The notes under the pieces: generated by a model
Seen by the model: only the letters and a program-made list of their open reading frames with translations
Told to the model about the DNA's origin: nothing
The model's database searches: none
Position numbers and translations under genes: made by a program
Source of the DNA: Paenibacillus tengchongensis
GTDB taxonomy: Bacteria; Bacillota; Bacilli; Paenibacillales; Paenibacillaceae
NCBI RefSeq assembly: GCF_008973665.1
Contig: NZ_WACP01000018.1
Span: 62,001 to 126,000 of the forward strand
Length of the DNA: 64,000 nucleotides
Direction of reading: 5' to 3'
Shown: positions 59,275 to 64,000 of the stretch, one piece after another
How positions within the stretch are numbered: the stretch's first letter is position 1
Layout: every line of letters starts with the position of its first letter

Positions 59275-60588
59275 TCAAAGGTTGGCGTCAGTTTTCTTTA
59301 CGTCCTTCCACGTATACCTTCCTTTTTTCGGATAAGCATCTCCCTTCTGTTGAGGCTTCTTGTTTACTTTCAGTACCACATCATAGCGGAACCGGGTCAG
59401 CTCGTTTTCGAGCTTGCCTAGTTTGCGGCTGCTTTCCCACCCCCAAATCTCCGGATATTTTCGTTGTAAATCTTCAAAGAAGCTTTCATCTACGAACAAA
59501 TCCTCATTCCAATTTGTTTTCACCAGATGATCCGGATAGGTCTGCTGATATGCCAGTGTCTCCTCTGCTAATTCCCGTTTCTTCCGCAGATCCAGCAAAT
59601 CGTCCAGATAGATAATTCCTTTATCCTTCAACAGGCTGATCGCGCTTCGTATTACTTCTTCCAAATATAGCGTGTTGGGGAAATAGTGGACCACGCTGCT
59701 CATCACTACGATGTCAAAGTCATCCTTAGCGATTCCACTGATTTCGGAAGCTGCCGCCTGTCTCATTTCTACATGAGTCAGACCTTTCTGTTCGGCAATG
59801 CTCCTGTTCCGTTCTATAATGGTCTCAGACAGATCGGTGGCAAAGTACGCCCTCACCTCCGGTGCCAGATGAAACATTACCAAACCGTGTCCACAACCGA
59901 TCTCGAACACCTTTGACTCCCTGGTGAGATATGGCCTCAGCTTTGTCTGAAAGTTATTAATGTACTCCTGCATCTCTTCGAGACTAAACGCTTTTCCGCC
60001 AAAACTGCTGTTCCAACCGTAAGCATTCAGCTCCTCGTTCGCCTCTCCCGCCACTGACTCCCAGATGTATTTTTCAAGGGACTGTTTTTCACTGCCGGAG
60101 GCGTCATACTCATCCAGCAGGAGATAGCCGCCGAGCGCTTCGTTCTCCCACAGTAACCGGTCCACTTCATCCACATATCTGCTTGTTGTGAGAAGGAGAG
60201 CGGTACTGTATATTTGCAAATGCTCTGTCAGGTTTTTCACATCCTGAGCCTGATAACTGGCATTTATTTGATGCAACGCCGAATATGCGAGCAGCTTATC
60301 ACTCCATTCGTCCAGCATCACGCCCACGCAACCGCTCTGTTCCGGAAGACGCTGATTCAAAAAATAACCCAACTGACTGACACGTTCGTTGAATTTCCCA
60401 TTAAATAGCGCTGGTTCGGTGGAATCACAACACATCCCAATGTAGTTCAGACAAACTTCCCGTTCTCCGTGAAACCCAACGTCTGTCCAGCCATCGGGAT
60501 TCTTTCTGTTCAGTTGCCATATCGAATGCTGTCCTTTACCATTCACTACCACTTTAAAAGTCAAAGCCGTGCTGTGAAGCATTTGCAT
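59275..60588 (-). CDS. Chimeric MbtH-like / adenylation-fragment / SAM-methyltransferase protein
   Basis: A 437-residue protein with three parts. Residues about 18-58 read QHSIWQLNRKNPDGWTDVGF then HGEREVCLNYI, which matches the MbtH pattern (S.W.....P.GW...G..G....CL.YI). Residues about 62-170 (KFNERVSQLGYFLNQRLPEQ, SALHQINASYQAQDVKNLTE, YSTALLLTTSRY) resemble the first subdomain of an NRPS adenylation domain but lack the P-loop. Residues about 195-400 are a class I methyltransferase as built into NRPSs: ESKVFEIGCGHGLVMFHLAP (SAM site), DFDIVVMSSVVHYFPNTLYL. It should N- or O-methylate a carrier-bound residue and may help the adenylation domain. It lies 36 bases after the NRPS gene. Confidence 0.75.
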   Translation of the reverse strand: MQMLHSTALTFKVVVNGKGQHSIWQLNRKNPDGWTDVGFHGEREVCLNYIGMCCDSTEPALFNGKFNERVSQLGYFLNQRLPEQSGCVGVMLDEWSDKLLAYSALHQINASYQAQDVKNLTEHLQIYSTALLLTTSRYVDEVDRLLWENEALGGYLLLDEYDASGSEKQSLEKYIWESVAGEANEELNAYGWNSSFGGKAFSLEEMQEYINNFQTKLRPYLTRESKVFEIGCGHGLVMFHLAPEVRAYFATDLSETIIERNRSIAEQKGLTHVEMRQAAASEISGIAKDDFDIVVMSSVVHYFPNTLYLEEVIRSAISLLKDKGIIYLDDLLDLRKKRELAEETLAYQQTYPDHLVKTNWNEDLFVDESFFEDLQRKYPEIWGWESSRKLGKLENELTRFRYDVVLKVNKKPQQKGDAYPKKGRYTWKDVKKTDANL

Positions 60589-60624
60589 CCCTCCTCCTTC
60601 CGAACATCTGAAATCCTATTTTCC

Positions 60625-63600
60625 TCACTTAAGTGAACCTCGTCGTCTTGCTGCATGCTGCTTTCTTTTCTCTGCTCTGCTGACGGCGGCTTCTTCATTT
60701 ATTTTCCCGGCTTCTGCTGCTTCGCTTGACTCAAGAAATCCGGATAATCCGCGAATCGTTGGATATTGGAACAACTCCATCACCCCAATCGGACGAGCTT
60801 TTCCTGACAGCCGTGCATTCAGTTTCGTTTGAAGGTCCACCAGCTTCAGCGAATGCCCGCCCAGCTCGTAAAAGTTGTCTTCGATCCCTGCCTTTTGAAT
60901 GCCCAGCACCTCGCACCACGCTTGTACCATCAGCGCTTGGATTTCATTTTCCGGCGGGACGAAACGCGAAGATGAGCGCCGGTCGAGTTCTATTGGTGCT
61001 GGCAATGCCCTCCGGTCCAGTTTACCGTTTGTCGTGAGCGGAAGTTCCTTCATCATGACAAAGGCAGACGGTATCATATAATCAGGCAGATTTTGTTGAA
61101 GCTGCACCTTGATTTGACTCACCGATATCTCTGCTCTGGAAACAAGGTAGGCGACCAGCTCGTCTTCGCCGCTTTGGCTCTTCCTTGCCACAACAGCGAC
61201 GTCTCCGATTCCATCGACTTTGCGCAACCGGCTTTCAATCTCCCCAAGCTCCATGCGATAACCGCGAATCTTGACTTGCTGGTCCGCGCGGCCGAGATAC
61301 TCGATTTCTCCCGTCGGTAGCCAGCTCCCGATATCTCCGGTTTTGTACAATTTTCTGGACTTATGAGGCTCGATCCAATTTCCGATAAACCGCTCCGCCG
61401 TCAACTCCGGTCGGTTCAAATACCCTTGCGCCAAACCGGGGCCGCCAACATACAGCTCACCGATTGCACCCACCGGACTGAATTTGCCGAATCGATCAAG
61501 GAGATAAACTTGCAAATCAGGGATGGGCACCCCAATATTACTTACTGCTCCTTCTGTAAAATCTGCTTCCGTGATCGGCTTGTACGTAACATGTACCGTT
61601 GTCTCGGTAATCCCGTACATATTGACCAGTTGCGGCTGCTCAAAGCCATGACGATTAAACCACGGTTGAAGACTCGTGTAGTTCAGTGCCTCCCCTCCGA
61701 AGATTACATAGCGAAGAGCAAGGTCATCCGTTGCGGACTGCGCCATGTCTGCTTGAATTAGCTGCAGGAACGCTGAAGGCGTTTGATTCAGCACAGTGAC
61801 TTTCTCTTTGCGCAGCAACTCGCGGAAGTCGTAAGGAGATCGCGCGACAAGCGGATTTACCACTACGAGCTTTCCGCCATGAAGCAGGGCGCCCCAGATC
61901 TCCCAGACGGAAAAATCGAAAGCGATGGAGTGGAATAACGTCCAGACGTCATCTCCGTTGAAGCCGTACCATTGTTCCGTTCGTTTGAACAGCCGCACAA
62001 CATTACCATGCTCCAGCAATGCTCCTTTAGGCGTACCAGTAGAACCAGACGTATAGATGACGTAGGCCAGTTGATCGGCCCGCACCTTCAAATTAAGCTC
62101 TTCATCGGATTCAGCCTCTATTTCGGGCCAAGCAGAGTCCAGTGCAATCACTTCAACAGCGGCCGGCCATTCCACTTGGTCACGCAATGCGCTCTCGGTC
62201 AGCAATAAGTTCACGCCAGAGTCTTGGATCATGAACTCCACCCGTTCACTCGGATACTTCGGGTCAATCGGGAGATAGGCACCGCCTGCTTTGAGAATTC
62301 CAACCAAGCCTACAATCGTATCGATGGATGGATTCAGGAACAAACCGGCAAGACCATTCGTACCGATTCCCTTCTGGATCAAATAGCGGGCCAACTGATT
62401 CGCCCGGCGATTCAGCTCATCGTACCGAATCTCTGCTTCGCCGCAGCGGACGGCAATTGCATCCGGTGTCCGTTCCGCCTGCTCATTGAATAGATCGACC
62501 AGGCTCACTTGGCTGTCGTCGTACGCTAAGGCCGGATTCCAGATCTCGGTAATTGCCCTCACTTCATCCGCAAGCGCAATTTCCAAGTGACCCCATGCAT
62601 CACAGCCGCCAAGCATCTGCTCGGATAAGTATTGCAGCCGTTCAAGCATCCGGTTGGGTGCCCAGGTACTTTCATCAAAGGCCAGCCGAATTTCCACCCC
62701 ATCCAGCGAATCTTTAACAATAAAATGAACTTCATCAGCCTCGTAGGATTCATGAACCGCCAACTGCATACGGCTATTGCCTAAGCGAAATTCAGGAAAA
62801 TTATAGAAGTTTGTATAGAAGCGCACGCACTGTCTTCCAAAGATCTGCCTCTGCGCGAACAGAGAGATGTTCTTGTGCGCCTCCGCTCGTTTGCGTTCCT
62901 GCAGCAGGCCGGACAAGATTTCTGCAAAGGTCGTTTCAGCTTGATCGAAAAGCCTTCTGGGGAATACGATTGGTTGAACCTGATACAGGCATCCAATGAC
63001 ATCAGCTTCCTTACTGTTCCGTCCACCCCGTACATCGAACAGGACGAAGTCACTTTCAGGCTGATAGAATCGAGCCAACAGCACGCCGAGGAGAGTTCGC
63101 AAATACGTGCCTACACTTACTCCCTGTTCACGGCAATATTGTCTGATCTTTTCCGAATGGGCTGCACCTAAGCGAACCGTTTCCAGATTCGGCTTTCTTG
63201 CCGGATTTGATGGAGTGCTGGCCGTTTGAACCAGAGGTACTGCTTGCTTCGCTGCATCTGTCCAAAACGCGATAGCCTCCGGGTTGTCAAAACATGCATT
63301 TCTTACGGCCACCAAATCGTGGAACGCCACATTCGGCATTTTTTCTTGGGCTCCAACCCTTTCCTTTTGGTAGGCTGCTGCCGCGCGCTGAAAAAAGAGA
63401 TTCCCGGAGTACGCGTCCAGCACGATATGGTGGCAGGCCAGCACCGCTGTATAGACGCCTGTCGCCTGATCTTTGAACAGCACATGGCGTACCGCATTTT
63501 CAAACAAATCAAATGGCTGCTGTACACATTCCGCCACTATACTGTTGAAGTCATCGCCCTCGACGAATAGCCAGTCCATTTCCATAGAAGTATCCACACA

Positions 63601-64000
63601 CTGATAGAAATTTCCGTTTAATGTGAAATACCTGCTTTTCAATACCTGAGTTGTCTCGATGGACGATAGAACGGCTGCTTTCCAGCGCTCAGCATCAACT
63701 GCAGTCCCTAACTCCACCGAATAAGCCAGCCCATATTGCCCGCCTTCCGCGCTGCGCAGGTAATCGAGATACAGGTCCCGCTGCACAGGCGTCAGTGTGG
63801 TCACGCTCAAGATCGACGGACGTGATTTCTGGAGGGCGTTGATAAATTCCTCATCCGTCACGCCGGGCAGGGAAATGAGCGGGCCGAATTTCTGAATCAG
63901 CTCTTCCCCCACCTCCGCCTGGATCATCAGTTCCGAGAGCTTATGACGCGGATTCGCCAGTGCGTTTGTAAGAAACTGCTTCCAAACCTCAATCATTCGT
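60625..64000 (-). CDS. Nonribosomal peptide synthetase (…C)-C-A-T module, 5' end outside window
   Basis: The frame is open to the right edge. Residues before the first listed Met continue as a coding frame, and RMIEVWKQFLTNALANPRHK looks like the tail of a condensation (C) domain, so the gene is partial. A second C domain starts near residue 68 (LTPVQRDLYLDYLRSAEGGQ), with the active His motif ACHHIVLDAYSGNLFF at 188-200. The adenylation domain covers about 505-1010: YTSGSTGTPKGALLEHGNVV, NMYGITETTVHVTYKP, ELYVGGPGLAQGYLNRPELT. The eight variable pocket residues read D-F-W-N-I-G-M-V-H with the terminal K, the threonine code. The carrier site is DNFYELGGHSLKLVD (Ser about 1049). The tail is basic (AEKRKQHAARRRGSLK). 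No thioesterase is present here. Confidence 0.92.
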   Translation of the reverse strand, partial: RMIEVWKQFLTNALANPRHKLSELMIQAEVGEELIQKFGPLISLPGVTDEEFINALQKSRPSILSVTTLTPVQRDLYLDYLRSAEGGQYGLAYSVELGTAVDAERWKAAVLSSIETTQVLKSRYFTLNGNFYQCVDTSMEMDWLFVEGDDFNSIVAECVQQPFDLFENAVRHVLFKDQATGVYTAVLACHHIVLDAYSGNLFFQRAAAAYQKERVGAQEKMPNVAFHDLVAVRNACFDNPEAIAFWTDAAKQAVPLVQTASTPSNPARKPNLETVRLGAAHSEKIRQYCREQGVSVGTYLRTLLGVLLARFYQPESDFVLFDVRGGRNSKEADVIGCLYQVQPIVFPRRLFDQAETTFAEILSGLLQERKRAEAHKNISLFAQRQIFGRQCVRFYTNFYNFPEFRLGNSRMQLAVHESYEADEVHFIVKDSLDGVEIRLAFDESTWAPNRMLERLQYLSEQMLGGCDAWGHLEIALADEVRAITEIWNPALAYDDSQVSLVDLFNEQAERTPDAIAVRCGEAEIRYDELNRRANQLARYLIQKGIGTNGLAGLFLNPSIDTIVGLVGILKAGGAYLPIDPKYPSERVEFMIQDSGVNLLLTESALRDQVEWPAAVEVIALDSAWPEIEAESDEELNLKVRADQLAYVIYTSGSTGTPKGALLEHGNVVRLFKRTEQWYGFNGDDVWTLFHSIAFDFSVWEIWGALLHGGKLVVVNPLVARSPYDFRELLRKEKVTVLNQTPSAFLQLIQADMAQSATDDLALRYVIFGGEALNYTSLQPWFNRHGFEQPQLVNMYGITETTVHVTYKPITEADFTEGAVSNIGVPIPDLQVYLLDRFGKFSPVGAIGELYVGGPGLAQGYLNRPELTAERFIGNWIEPHKSRKLYKTGDIGSWLPTGEIEYLGRADQQVKIRGYRMELGEIESRLRKVDGIGDVAVVARKSQSGEDELVAYLVSRAEISVSQIKVQLQQNLPDYMIPSAFVMMKELPLTTNGKLDRRALPAPIELDRRSSSRFVPPENEIQALMVQAWCEVLGIQKAGIEDNFYELGGHSLKLVDLQTKLNARLSGKARPIGVMELFQYPTIRGLSGFLESSEAAEAGKINEEAAVSRAEKRKQHAARRRGSLK

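Noticed and set aside
1..64000. tRNA, rRNA, insertion-sequence transposase or prophage genes
   Set aside because: None could be recognised on either strand; remnants seen are of chromosomal-type genes only.

Overview
The window reads as chromosome from an endospore-forming, soil-type Gram-positive, most likely Paenibacillus or a close relative. Support: a GerA-type germinant-receptor operon; a YesM/YesN sensor pair beside a LplB/LplC-type sugar ABC transporter with a lipoprotein binding protein; many lipoboxes; strong AGGAGG ribosome sites with frequent GTG/TTG starts; an SLH-domain remnant; and a DUF6809-like remnant. Most genes are on the minus strand. Base composition is moderately GC-rich, with visibly AT-rich islands at about 39.2-41.6 kb.

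Layout. 1-11.1 kb: a galactan/galactoside locus on the minus strand, with a GH2 beta-galactosidase, YesM kinase, YesN response regulator, two permeases, a binding protein and a secreted GH53 galactanase that runs off the left edge. 11.2-15 kb: a broken RibD-C reductase, an MFS exporter divergent from a TetR regulator, and a chromate transporter. 15-17.9 kb: a GH43 enzyme and a binding-protein gene, both frameshifted and fused by a deletion, then repeat-rich non-coding DNA. 17.9-23.4 kb: RarD, then a GntR/DUF5808 membrane protein/serine hydrolase operon, then a lipoprotein. 23.5-29 kb: an amidase/amidinohydrolase/amino-acid permease operon with a divergent MerR regulator and a textbook 19-bp-spacer MerR promoter. 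29-34.5 kb: DUF2199 protein, an inositol-monophosphatase gene in frame with an eroded aminoglycoside phosphotransferase, a YidC insertase with a small upstream membrane protein, a lipoprotein and an exported protein.

34.5-35.2 kb is the strangest stretch: nine head-to-tail 52-bp units, each with a short hairpin, end inside the P-loop of a zeta-toxin-like gene whose antitoxin-like partner is frameshifted. 35.3-39.1 kb: a Crp/Fnr regulator, rubredoxin, NorW-like reductase and flavodiiron protein, which together form an NO/O2 detoxification chain with a Fur-like box upstream. 39.2-40.4 kb is a gene graveyard (XRE, DUF6809 and LacI remnants plus two short open frames) next to an AT-rich orphan gene. 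41.7-51.1 kb: oligoendopeptidase F, amino-acid permease, AsnA, LysE exporter and the gerKA-KC-KB operon. 51.1-54.8 kb: an NTF2-like protein, a broken SLH protein, ThuA-like and SDR genes, and a squalene-cyclase-like protein.

54.9-64 kb: the downstream end of a nonribosomal peptide operon that enters from the right edge. It holds an NRPS module whose pocket residues read as threonine, a chimeric MbtH-like/adenylation-fragment/methyltransferase protein, a membrane M28 peptidase, and SbnA/SbnB for 2,3-diaminopropionate. It predicts a peptide containing Dap and Thr, possibly methylated. All calls come from reading the sequence; no searches were run.
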